A stretch of DNA of 64,000 bases, taken from the NCBI GenBank assembly GCA_024362935.1, contig JANCRA010000012.1, positions 4,402,001 through 4,466,000 of the forward strand, given 5' to 3'. Below, one piece after another: positions 9,701 to 21,509 of this stretch. A program made the position numbers and the translations under genes. The notes below the pieces were generated by a model. The model worked only from the letters and a program-made list of their open reading frames with translations, was not told the origin of the DNA and ran no database searches. Position 1 is the first letter of the stretch; each line of letters starts with the position of its first letter. This stretch comes from Setophaga petechia (taxonomy: Eukaryota > Chordata > Aves > Passeriformes > Parulidae).

Positions 9701-12700
9701 CTCTCTTATTAATTGTAAATCTTTATCAGATGACTGTTGGAGGAGAAAATGAAGCTTTAAATCAATGATCAATTTTTTTCTTTTCCCTGCAAACTGACCT
9801 GAGTGAATTTGATAAACATTGGTAACAATGAAAAGAAGGCTTTCTTTAGTACCATCTAGATGTCCTTAAGAGAGATACCCAAATATTCTAAACAAAGTCC
9901 AAGTTTGGTCTTGAACCAAAGACCTCCATGCATTCTCCTCAGAATTTTAATTGAAACACAAATTAAGACAATACAGGAGGACAGCTACAAACTGCCCATC
10001 AGGCCCTGAGAATCAGCTGTGGTTCAGATCACCCTCTGGAACTCACTGCTTCCAAAAAGTAGGTGGTAGTTTAGCAAAATAAGGGTTCCTAGGATGTACA
10101 ATAGATGTCAAAAAGAGACATACAGAACTGGAATTTTGTGTTCTTTTCTTTCTAGTAGTTTTATTAAAATATGTGAGACTGTATCTGAGAGCATTTCATA
10201 TAATCTCTCAATGTGATACAAAACATAAACAAGATTTCCAAAAAACCAGCCTAAACTGGTTTCTAACTTCAGTTGATGATAACTATAGGCAAACTCATGT
10301 TCAGTGGAAGTTGGCATTTTTGTACTTATTTCATGCAAGGGTAATTGGGCTTCATGCAGAGTAAGACCAGGGAAGCTGGCAGGGTTCCCTTCACAATGCT
10401 ACTGCCCAGGAGATAGGCTTTCAGTTGTTTGATGCAGAATAGCTCTTGTCTCTGTGGAAACAAATACAAGTTATATTCTTGTATGAGTAGGAGTTCTGGA
10501 AACTCATTTAAAGTTGTCCCTGTGCTTTAAAAAGGAAATATTGATCTATTTTAAACTTTCAAAATTAAGTTGACTTTAATAGCAGTGATTTTAGTGTCAC
10601 ATAGAAAAAAATTACTTTGAAGAAGGTATGAATACCTCTTTGTTGTCAATAATTTATGATTCATAACTGAAATGTTCTTCTATATTTAATGCTCAGAATA
10701 AATATGGGATCTCTAATAAGAAAAAAGAACAAATTTGAGGAGTGAATGGTACACACTGTTAATGTGATACAAAGAGCTTAGACCCTTGGGAACTATTTTT
10801 CAACCCGAAAAATACCAACAAGGCGGTGTGATCTAAGAGTTGTAAAAGCAAAATAAATCTAAGAGCTTGGAACTGACTTTCTAGTCTCCAAGAATATAAA
10901 TTGCTGCAGCTTCTTGTGTTGACATTTATTTACCATTTTGCAGTATGAGAAAGAGCTTCAAGATTAGAACAGAGAAAATTAAATTATGTTCCTGTTCCTT
11001 TGGCTGCTGGGAGGATTGTATTTTAGAGATAGCTTTAAAGGTACATGGTCACTCTTAAAAGCCAGTCCCTCACTTAATGTAGTTTATTCATAAATAAACT
11101 GTCCTGGAATCACTCAGCCAGAACTAAAGAAATAGACCAGTTTTGTTGCCTACTAAATAATTGCTTATTCCTGAGGAACATTAAGAAATAGAAATAATAT
11201 GTAGATGATGTTGTCGCTATAGGGGCTGATAAGAACTTCATATTAAATTCCCAAGTCCAACTGAGGATGCAGCTAAGACATGCAGCAGTTCTATATCCGA
11301 AGCAGCACTGCTTTAAATTAGGTGAGATTTTCCACAAATAGCACTATAATGAAACAAAGATAATTTATTGTGTTCTGGCTAGACTGAATTTACTGTCTAC
11401 AAAGATTCATTGTAGCTCTTGCAATGATACAAACCTTAAACATCTTTTATTAATACTGCTTTAGGTAGAATTTCTATATAATATTTAGGCATGTAAATAT
11501 CTGAGCAAAGATAAAGGGGATAAGATGGTAATAAAATACATAAGGATTTTAAAAGGAGGGCTGCTGCAGAGCTTTGAATTTATATTAAGCATTTAGGTAA
11601 TAAAACATCTATACCCAGGTTTCAGGCCTGTAAGAAATTACGGTTTTCATAGCTTGTTTCACTGACAGTGATTGATCCAAAATACACTGTTTATTTTATC
11701 CTGATACAAAATATATTTTGTTTCTTACAAGTCTTGCTGAATTTATTAATAGATTTTTTTCTTTTCTTTTCTGTCAAGTTTTTATAGTCTAAATTTCCCT
11801 GAGAGAAGACAGAGAGGAATATGTTAAAATTACCAAATAATGCATGGAGGTGGAAAATATTAATTAAGTGTTAGAGAACTGACATATCATAAAATTAGTA
11901 TGAAAAATGAGTAATACAAAAGGAAGCGCTGTGCAGCATGAAGCGCTTTGAACAGAGATCAGTGCCAAAAAGCTCTAACTCCTAATAATAATGTAAGGAA
12001 GATTTAGAAAAAAATGGCATCTGAAACTGGGAACTATAGAAATTTATTCTGTCTGTTATGCTATTACATGTTAAAAACTGCGGTAATTCTGGTTTTGAAG
12101 ACTGGTTTTGAAGAATGCCATTGAGAAGTGTGGTGTTTTATTTTAATAGCTGATTTTTCTGGAAAAGGCCAACCAGCAACTGCAACTCCTTCCTCTTCAC
12201 TGGCTCAAAGGAAAAGGCCTTTCCATGCCAAAATGCAGGGACAGGCATGGTTGCTGAGCCTCATATGAGTCATGGTAAGAAAAGAGCTTTTTCAAGGCCT
12301 CTCCCAGGTGTCCTCTGGGATTGTGATTGCAGTCACACAGAGACTCACTGAAATCACAGGTGTTTTTCTACAAGTCCAAATCTGTTTCTACTTAAAACAG
12401 TTTCCAAAACCATGTTTTATGTGAGAAGCACAGCTTACACATTTCTCTAGCACGTCTTAGGGTATGAGCTTTGTAACAAACTATGAAAGAGCACAATCAC
12501 ACTTTTAGTGTCTGCATGTCAGAAAATACCTTTATATTGTTCTTTACATTGCTGCCATATGTGATGCTTATTTAATAGGAGATATAAGGCATAATCAAAG
12601 ATAAGCATAGGATGTGCAGATGTCTCTATTTGTTGATCACTGAGGAGGGTTCTTGGGTAAGGCAGCTCCTGTAGTCACTCTGGAAGAGCAATTACCTTGA

Positions 12701-12764
12701 GCTGCAGTCATTCAAATGGGGCTGTAGTGCTAGATCACATAGGCAGTTTAGGAACAACAAGAAA
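9701..12764. other. AT-rich unique DNA, no gene seen
   Basis: I see only chance open frames of up to 76 codons and ordinary AT-rich sequence. I recognise no RNA gene, transposon or tandem array. Confidence 0.55.
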
Positions 12765-13115
12765 AATTGCTGTGTCTGGAGCAGACTAAATGACCCTTCA
12801 GCCCAAAATCATGTCTTTGATAGGAGCCATCTCTAGAAAAAGATGATAAGGAAAGGCTTCATATAGAGTGGTGCTTCCCTTGATAAATGTCCTTGCTTTG
12901 GAGAAACTGTAGTGCAAGTATTTCCTGAGGTGAAAGCTGTTGCTGCATCTTTTGAATAACAGTCCTCAGCAAACTTTTCATCCATGATTTGTATTACTGT
13001 CTTTGCAAGCATTTATACTTTTGACATGCACAGCGCCTCATGGCAATGCGTTCCACAGGTTTATGACCTGTGTGGAGAAGATTTCTTCCTTTGTTAATTT
13101 CAAACCTTCAACTTA
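12765..13115 (-). mobile_element. Ancient CR1/L3-like LINE 3' region
   Basis: The plus strand carries, in the expected order, two blocks typical of an old amniote CR1-clade element in antisense. The first is TCTGGAGCAGACTAAATGACCCTTCAGCCC, here cited by position (about 12776-12805), which parallels the 'GGATCAGACCAATGGTCCATCTAGTCC' block. The second, at about 13035-13105, is GGCAATGCGTTCCACAGG, then TGTGGAGAAGATTTCTTCC, then TTTCAAACC, which parallels the 'GGCAACAAGTTCCACAGG … GTGAAGAAGTACTTCC … TTTAAACC' block. The spacing between blocks is also about right. Divergence is much higher than in the CR1 copies at 1.4 kb and 37.9 kb, so this copy is probably far older. It has no coding capacity. 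Confidence 0.7.
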
Positions 13116-13524
13116 TTTAACAGGAGAGTATAAAGCATAACCACAGATCAATATTGCAGAGACACAGGGCCATAATGGAAACTCCTAAATACAACTGAGT
13201 AAAAATAAGGTAGAAACTTAGAATATGATTAAGTGATTCATGTCATTATAAATAATCTATTCTCTCCTAAATTAATATCCCTAAGGAAAACAGGATCCAA
13301 AATTAAATTGAAGCATGTTAAACACAAATGTACACCAGGTCAAATGTCTTTATTGAGGGATCCCACTGACCTCCCACTTAAGCTAACGGAAAGATCTCTT
13401 AACAGGCAGCCCAGAACTCTAAAATTCTTGTCATTACTGATACTGTCTAGCCTTATTTGTACTTGTAGCAATAAAACAAGTTAAGTGAGTTCTCTGCAGC
13501 TCTAGGGGTAATTGAGCTCTTTTC

Positions 13525-13540
13525 ATTAGCTTATGCTAAT
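13525..13540. promoter_or_regulatory. Palindromic octamer-like motif
   Basis: ATTAGC-TTAT-GCTAAT is a perfect inverted repeat with a 4-base centre. Its right half (ATGCTAAT) matches the reverse complement of the ATTAGCAT octamer variant bound by POU proteins. A regulatory role is inferred from the motif alone. Confidence 0.3.
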
Positions 13541-16500
13541 AAATCATGGTAGGTTTGTGGCAGAGTGCATAAGTGTTCCCTGTCGTGTACTCGAGTGTGA
13601 ACTCCGAGACTGTTTGAACATGGGCACCAGGACACTGGGCTGTTAAACCTTGAGACTTTTTTTTCTTCTAAGAAGTAAAGAGGGTGCAGAAACAGCTCTT
13701 TCTGGTGATAAATCTTGGTAGCTTGGACATTCTTCTGAAAACTGGAGGTTTACTGATTCAAGAAGATTTGGTTTATTTTTTTTTAACTTGCTTAGAGAAA
13801 GCTATATTTTCAAAAGCCTTTTAGAACATGGTGAGTGTCTTTGTGTATGAATAAAAAAGACATCTCCTGTCTATTATTGAAGAAATAAGTAAGCTCCCTC
13901 TCCAATCTGTTGCTTAGAATCTTGTTTCCTTTAGAGATTTCTTTCACAAAAATTGTTTGCTTGAGCTGTGAGCCCCAGTTAATAGTTACTGTGTATTGAT
14001 ATTTTGAGCACCTGGTTTTTCAAAGCTATAAAAGGAACTGCATTACAATCAAGCTGCTGCATTTTCCAGGGCTTGACAGAATGACATTTCTCACACCTTA
14101 GCCCTAAGCTTTTATACTTGAATGTTCTAACTTTCTAATGTTGACAAAAGCAAGGAACAAAGCAAATCTTGCAAGAGAAGCACCAAGTTACACATTCCTT
14201 GGTGTCTGCTCACCCAGGATCTTCACACACAACTCAATGGTCTTTGGCTTTGTATTTTCCAGTAGCTGGGACAGCATAGTGAGGATTTTTTTGTCAGCAT
14301 TAGTAAAGAATAGAATAGATAGTTAAATTGGCATATTTATCACAACTGTGGTAATTTTCAAAGTGTAGCATTATTTATTAAAATACATGTTTACATTACC
14401 AAATTTTCTTTCATTTTATTAATCACCCCAGGCACTTCAGGAAAAATGGGGTGGAAGCAAGGTTTTGAATTTCAGTGAGTTTCATATAAAGGCAAGTTAA
14501 GGTCACCTCTATAAAAGGAGAAGGAAAGGAGGGAGAAAAGCTTTAAGGGAGTTTGCAAATAAAAGCTCTTCTTTCCTTTTCTCTCCATGCTGGATCTTTG
14601 TTTAATCCCTAAACATCTTGCTTATACAATAATGGTTATTATACATTTAAGCATAAATTGCAACTTTTATAAACTTAAAACTAAGGGGTTCTCCTGTTTA
14701 AAGACAATGTGATTTTCCTGTCATGTGCTAAGTACATCAAACATACTGTCTGTGACGCCTGAATATAGAGAGAGATTAGAAGAAAGGTTTCCCTTCTCTT
14801 CCTTCTAACAATTAATCTAAACCTTAGCTGTTTTTATACACTGTTTTTATTAGTATTGTTGCTATCACTTTCTGTTTTTCCTTATGTCATTTCAGTTTTT
14901 CTAGTAAATTGTTATCTCAACCCATAATCTCTGCCATTTTTACTCTTTCTCACCAGACGGGGTGGGGGGAAAGGGAAGCACCTACTTGAGGCATAATTTC
15001 CAGCTGGTTTTAAACCACAACAAATTTAAACTGAAATGTTTTCTATTTATTCTTTTAAATAAAATTCTGTAGGAAAATATTGATGTGGATGTTAACTAAA
15101 GAAGAAGAAAGGAATATGACTACCAAAAGTCTTAGCCCCTTATTTGAACAGGGTAATAAGAAGGTCTATTTTAATTATCCACGGATACTATTAGTTATCA
15201 ATTGTAAGATACATTTCATCTGCAAAGCATGCTGTATTATGCGAGCTGGTGTTTGGAAGCTTGTACTAGTTAAATTCAGACTCTTAATAATAAACTTTTA
15301 ATAACGAGGCTAACTAACCAGTGGTAGAAATTAGAAATGTTATATATTCTTAGCCTTTAAATCAACACTGGGTGGCATTTAAAGAGATACATTATGTCTT
15401 ACACAGAAATTTTAAAATTGGTATAGAAATTGGTGCATAATTTGTCTGCTGTAAAATAGAATAGATTGCAATATTTTACTTTTGTTTTAATATACATGAT
15501 CTAAAAATAAGAAGGTGTTTGTTTAATCTCAATTCTCAATTATGGTACTCAGCATGAGTTGCTGAGATCAGAAAGGCCAAGTCAGATTAGGATTTAATAA
15601 AATGCAAGTTAGAACACTGCTTTCAGATTTTAGGATTCTACTGTATCATTGTTAAGGTCAATGACTGAAAATATTTTGATATGGTAAGGATCTTATTCAT
15701 TGAAACTTAATGACTAACATCCTTACTTATTAATTTGCAGCTCTATATTTAAATTTATTTTAAATTTTCCATGTTTCCATCCCCACAACATATATATAGG
15801 AAAGACAGTAATTTTTGGTTCTAGTGAGTATGACTGCTTTAAGGACTTAATAAAATCAATTCAACAGATGTCCCAAATTTAGGAACTCTTTTTGTGACCT
15901 ATCAGCCAAAGGAAAATGGGAACCAACAGCACAGGGGCATAGGAATCTTGAATCCACAATGTGACATCAAATACATGACACAGAGATGCTGAATAGCTCA
16001 TTGCAAAGAATATTTTCTATTTTCGGAGAGAACAAGAGAATTCTTGACTCTTTCCAGACTTGACTCTGGATATCTTTGGTGACTGTGTAACAAGTAGCAC
16101 TGTGAATCTTTTAGGAAGCATTTCCAAATCATTGCATTTATCTGTTATCAAATCATAAGAGCAGATGGGATATATGAACGTAATAGGGCAGGTTTCATTA
16201 TGATGAAGACTATACTTGTGTGAAAGTCAGTAAATCCTTGAGGTGTACACATTTTGCCCCCTTTTCAGGTGTACTTAAACTGGGTGCAGCCTACCCAATG
16301 TCCAGCTCTGGGTAGACATGGAAAACCTGACTTTCAGACTCCTCTTTATGGCAATGTAGATGCAGCTAGTGTGTTTGAAAGGAATGGGTGCAATAGAGAG
16401 ATGAGCACAGCCTAACAGAAGCTGGACTGTTGAACAGTAAAGCAAAAAGAGTATGATCATTGAAAAGTTCCTGAGCGAATTGGAGAAATTCCTTCAGTTT

Positions 16501-17584
16501 GAGTAAGTCTGGAAACAAAACTTGTCTTTGGATTTCTCCAGACTTAATTATGTTCTGCACACCATTTTCATGACTTTGCTTCACTGTGGACGAAGAGCAG
16601 TTCATTTACTGAATATAAATTCTCATTTTTGCTCGAAAAACATCTGGGGCTATTTCACATTTTTTGTTCCAGTTTAAAATATGTGTACAAACTTACTTAG
16701 ACCCAAGAAATATGAATGAAATTTGAGTGAGTTTTCTATTTTCGTCAGTTAGACTTGATCAGTTCATTTACTAGAAAGTTAATATGGATAGTTTGAATCA
16801 CTTAATAATCTGACCAGTAAGCTGAAGGAAAGATTCTGGATGTAAATATAAAATTACAAATTTCATTTTTAATACCAGGATATATTTCCTTATGGCTTAG
16901 AAACTCTGTTGGTGCAAAGGAAGAAGAAGGAAGCTTTATGTGCATTGAAAGCCAAGCAAGTCAAAGTCCCTTATCTCTTCATTTGCTAATCAGTTCCTGC
17001 CCCTGTTGATCTACAAACATCCATTCATGAATACAGATTTTTATAAAAAGTGGGACAATGATGCACTGCAGAGTGAGTTTATAGTCATGACACTTTTGAT
17101 CCTGACTGTTTCTTATGAGAGATTTGTATTTTCCTACTTTTGTTAAGAAAGACAAAACAATGTAATACTACATTGATCAAAGATCTATTGTCATTAGAAT
17201 GGTATTAATAACTAAATGAATTCTGCTGCTTTTTAATTAGATCATTCAAGAATGTAAGGATGAAAATTTGTCAAATATTTAGCTTAAATGTACTTAAAAT
17301 TGATAGTAAATTCTTCCTTTTTCTTAGCACTTCATGATGCTTCTTATTGCCAGCTAAACATGTAGTCCATACTAATAACAGAAATTTGTCGACTTGTTGG
17401 TTAAAATTCTCCTGCTACTGTATCTTTCTCTAGGGAGGACACTATTCAACAAAATCTGAAGCTCCCTCATGTTAAGGAGATAATTCTACCCAATCTATCC
17501 ATTTCAGTTCCCTCCCTCAATAAAAATGACAATATCTTAATGCATAACACTTGAGAATAGAAATTGAAATAATCACTTATAAAT

Positions 17585-17720
17585 TTATCCACAGCTGACA
17601 GCTTTATTAATCTCTGTAGCTGTTGTCATTTGATAAAGAACAACATATGATAAAAATTCTGCAAATTACCTAATTAGGCATTCTGCAGCAGAACATCTGC
17701 TATTATAACAACCAGTAATC
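17585..17720. promoter_or_regulatory. Candidate conserved non-coding element
   Basis: This compact stretch has CAGCTGACAGC (E-box plus a TGACAG TALE-type site), TTATTAATC, CATTTGATAAAG, CATATG and CCTAATTAGGC (homeodomain TAATTA core inside a short palindrome). Such motif density is typical of vertebrate developmental enhancers. Conservation cannot be judged from one sequence, so the call rests on motif content. Confidence 0.25.
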
Positions 17721-18686
17721 AGGTAGAAGACCAAAACAATAACATTTGTCTTGGAAGAGAAAAGCTCTTTGAGAATCTTCCTCATTTATGATGATCTAGC
17801 TACAATCAAGGAAAGAATAATGGTTCATAGTCAATGGCAATATTCTGGCATGTAGCTATTACTGCTAACAGATGAAGAAAAATTCTTGAGTTTGACAGGA
17901 AATCCCTCTTGCAAAAATACCCTGGAGCACATTTGTTATAGCATACCACAGAAACCTAGAACCTGAAAGCAGTATTCTTCAGGAGAGCAGGCCTTAGAGG
18001 AAGGAGATCAACAGGACTTTCTTCTTTCCCCTGTTTTTTGAAGGAGAAACCTAACTAATTTCAGTAGAGATATCCAGTGGAAAGCCTTTAATGCAGTTCC
18101 TTTCAAACATTAATAATGCCTGAGTCAGTAATGTATTTTGTCTAATGGGGATGGTTTTTATGAGGTCATTGTTTGGCATCTTAGTATGACCTACTTGCCA
18201 AATGTTAGTAGAAAACAGGGCTTTGGTCCTTTGAGGAACTGTGGCTAAAAATGTTTATTTTCTTCAGTTGACAGTAAATGGAGCCTAGGTTAAGTAGTTA
18301 ACACTGCAAACACCTAATGTTATGTGTGATACCTCCAAAAATGTGTTATGCCTTTGTGTTTGCTGGTGGTGTATATATATTATCTCATTGTCAGGGAGTC
18401 ACAGATACTGTAGTCCTTCAATTAATAATTAAATTCATGGAAATGAAATCACTACAAAATTTTGAAACTTTCATAAATCTGCTTTTTTTATGTTGGCTCT
18501 TTTATCTTGCCTTGGTTTGTGTTAATGGCATCTACTTTTCTTATTAAACTACCTTTATCTCAAACAGTGAGCTTTTAAACCGTATTTTTTCCTGCCCTCT
18601 TGAGGAGGGGGAGTGTAAGACAGAGAGGCTGAGATTTCTTGCAGACAGCCACAGTCAACCCACCACTAAATCAAAAGTTGTATGAC

Positions 18687-18827
18687 AGGAGGGCAGTGGA
18701 TATTTTCTGTCTGGGCCTCAGTCAAGACTTTGAGACCATCTTCCATAAGATCTTCATAGAGAAGCTGTTCATATGTGGGCTGCAGGAGCAGACTGGGAGG
18801 TAGATTGAAAACTTGCTTGGCAGACAG
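18687..18827 (+). pseudogene. CR1 reverse-transcriptase fragment, broken
   Basis: Read from 18693 in frame +, the translation includes AVDIF, a decayed form of the 'LSKAFDTVSHKIL' motif (SQDFETIFHKIF), then IEKLFICGLQEQT and IENLLGRQ. These match in order the CR1 ORF2 reverse-transcriptase segment running from the catalytic-domain 'SKAFDTV' region to 'IENWL'. An in-frame TAG at 18801 splits the match, and sequence homology stops at both ends, so this is a small dead fragment. Its orientation is opposite to the CR1 fragments at 1.4 kb and 37.9 kb. Confidence 0.8.
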
Positions 18828-21009
18828 AAAATTATATTAATACCTCATACAAGTATTGAACAAGAGACCATTTATATTATTTCTACAATAATAAATTGAG
18901 TATTTTAACTTTTCTAACTTAGGCTTCTAAATACATGTACAGACATGAGTAATACCTTAGAGTTAGAAATGAATAAAAGCAAAATAGGTTATTTATCTGA
19001 TTATAATGGATTTTGGTAAGACATGTGGATACAAAAATAATATTCATAATAATATTAATAGCAAAATTCAGGAAAATGTACCTGACACGGATACTGGGTT
19101 CCTCATGACGAACTCAATTCATACATACTTAATGGAAAAGCAGAGAACATAATAAACTGCATTACAAATACTTAAGATGATGGTTTTTCTTAGGGAGAGG
19201 CATCTGAAACCACATTTTTGGGAGGATTTGGAAGTGTCCAAGGCTTTCAAAACATGCCTTTTAGCACATTTAGAAGTATTTTATACCTTTTGAACTTCTC
19301 TGGACATAATTTTGTGGTCTATTTTTACTTACTTTTCTAGATTTCTTTGGAACTGGAAAAATCCCATGATATTCTCTCATAATAGTCAAGCTTCAATTTG
19401 CTGTTTCTTAAAAGATGAAATATACTTTGAAGATCTTCTGTGAGCTACTGACTTTTAAATTCTTCTGTTAACTGTTGACACTTCATTTAGGAAATATACC
19501 AGAGAAGCAACCCCTACCATAACCCTACAGACCTTGTATTTTCATTCAACCATGTATTTTCCTTCAACCACACAGCTGTGCAAAATCCTTAGTAATTTGA
19601 GAAATCCCTTTGTCTTCTCTATTGGTGCTAGCTTTTTGAGTCCAAAATAATGAAAAGTTATGAGTAGAAAGATTGGGGAGGATTTTTGTTGGTTTTGGGT
19701 GTTATTTGTGTGTGTGAGAACAGCCTGTGGCAACATTAAATACAATACAAAAAAAGATCTAAGCATAAACAAAATCTCAAAATAGTTTTTTTATAATTTT
19801 GTACAGTAAAATGAGTACAAATGACATTAGTAAAGCCTGCAAATGTGATCTTTAGTAACAGTTACATTACAGTGCAAAACATAAGTATAATCTAGAAACA
19901 AATGAGAGACCAAGATGTCATATAAGATTATCTCTTATTTTTCATGATTTTTTCTTCCTTCTTGATAATTCCACCTCTCCAAAGTTCTCTTTTTAAACAC
20001 TTTATCTGAGAAAGTGTGTACCCAAAGTAGTTCTTATCCAATATAACACAGAAAAAATGAGAAGTGTAAAATAAACTAAATATTCCTTTAGATAGTTTGC
20101 TATTTTTATGCAGTGAAAATGTATTTAGATATGAAATTCCAAAGGCTACTATTATTGTAGTACATTGGTAATGTTTTGGAGCCAAAATGGGTAATCCTTT
20201 TTTTTGTTTGATTGTTTCTAATCTGTTTCCACACTTGTTTGTGCATTTTGCTCTGATATAACTGTGCACCTCTATTTCAAGCTTAGTTTAGTTAAAATCT
20301 GAAATGTATTGGATGATTGATTGGCTTGCTGGACTTAAGTCTACCCTGAAAATTGGCATAAAGTGACCTTGTAATGTTGTATCTCTCTGCCCTGTCATAG
20401 CAATTTGAATGAGACCCATATTTTAATAGCCATTTATAGTGCTCCCAAATGCCAAACCTTGTCAGCTTGGCTATGGCCTTTACAATTATGAGTGGAATTG
20501 CTTCCTTGTGCTCAGGAATGGCTTTTACGCTATGCTATAACCTGATATAGATTTTGCTGTATTTCCTTGCTTTTTAGAGCAAGAGTGAGAAAACACATAT
20601 CATATAAATTTTAACTTTATTCTTTTTCCATCCTTACCTTCTCCCACTTAGACTTTATGGCTTGATTGTTAGGCTGTTGGTGTCTGGGCTTGTAACAAAG
20701 TTAGGTGTTCCAGATTCTGCTTCTCCATCTCTTGAGCACAGCACTAACATGGAGATTCTGTTTCTCCATTGTCTTTCAGAAAGGTTTTATACCAGAATGA
20801 ATAGCAAGCTGGGAAGGAAGCCACCCATTTCCTTTGCTTTTGAAGTTATTGAGAAGATACTGAACATAAATTTCAATTCTGGTTCCTTCTTATCAAGAAA
20901 TTCTATCAAGAATTTCAGTTATAAGAAGGCTGAAACGAATAATACTGCCACTAAGAAGTACTTGTAATACTAATATATCCTCTTTCCATTGTCTTTTTTC
21001 CAGATATAT
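18828..21009. other. AT-rich unique DNA, no gene seen
   Basis: I recognise nothing. The longest open frames are 101 codons (20662-20967, plus) and 113 codons (19928-20269, minus). Both are AT-rich in codon use and show no known motif. Confidence 0.55.
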
Positions 21010-21014
21010 CAATT

Positions 21015-21245
21015 TTGCTGGCCTCTGTGAGAAGAGGCTGAGGCTGCCCCCTTGCTGGACGTCCAATTCCACCTGGCTTCAATGAACCCAATGCAGGGCA
21101 CAGCTGACCTTATCAGCAATGATAGTGGTGCCTCTGGGAAAATGTATTTAAGAAAAGGCAGAAAACACCACAAGGGCAGAGGAAACAAAAACAGTGAAAA
21201 AACGGAGCACAAAAGTCAAAGGAGGAGGCAGTACTCCATGGGAGG
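21015..21245 (+). mobile_element. Probable ERV LTR remnant
   Basis: The segment from TGTGAGAAGAGGCTGAGGCT (21026) through CAGCTGACCTTATCAGC, GGTGCCTCTGGGAAAATG and the TATA-like TATTTAAG (21145-21152) has the layout of an avian ERVL-type LTR U3 and core promoter. It is GC-richer than its flanks. The 3' end and target duplication could not be located, so the boundaries are approximate and the family is unnamed. Confidence 0.45.
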
Positions 21246-21394
21246 GTAGGTTTTCCTTGTGGCCTGTATGTGACCTGCAACACAGCATGCTTATCCTTAC
21301 ACTTTGTACAGCTTTCTTTTCAATGAGAAAATACCAACATGAGCCAATCTGAAGTATTTTACTACTCATATGTGTGAGTAGTAATGAACATGAA

Positions 21395-21509
21395 CATGAT
21401 TGAAAAGCATGAGAAAGAACATGATTGAACAGCATGGGAAAGAACAGGAATTTGGTGGGATGACCATGATTGGAAAGCGTGGGAAAGAACAGGAATTTTG
21501 TGGGATCTG
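21395..21509. repeat. 45-bp minisatellite, about 2.5 units
   Basis: Units at 21420-21464 and 21465-21509 (CATGATTG…GGGAAAGAACAGGAATTTTG) match at about 39 of 45 positions. A partial unit precedes them at 21395-21419. A 183-codon minus-strand frame (21148-21699) runs through the array and translates it as a repeated FLFFP-type block. I regard that frame as a by-product of the repeat. Confidence 0.85.

Larger units (their letters stand above)
13116..18686. other. AT-rich unique DNA, no gene seen
   Basis: No exon or transposon is recognisable in this 5.5 kb. Two stretches stand out by motif content only: a POU-type palindrome at 13525-13540 and a homeobox/TALE-motif-rich segment near 17585-17720, both listed separately. 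Open frames do not exceed about 83 codons. Confidence 0.5.
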
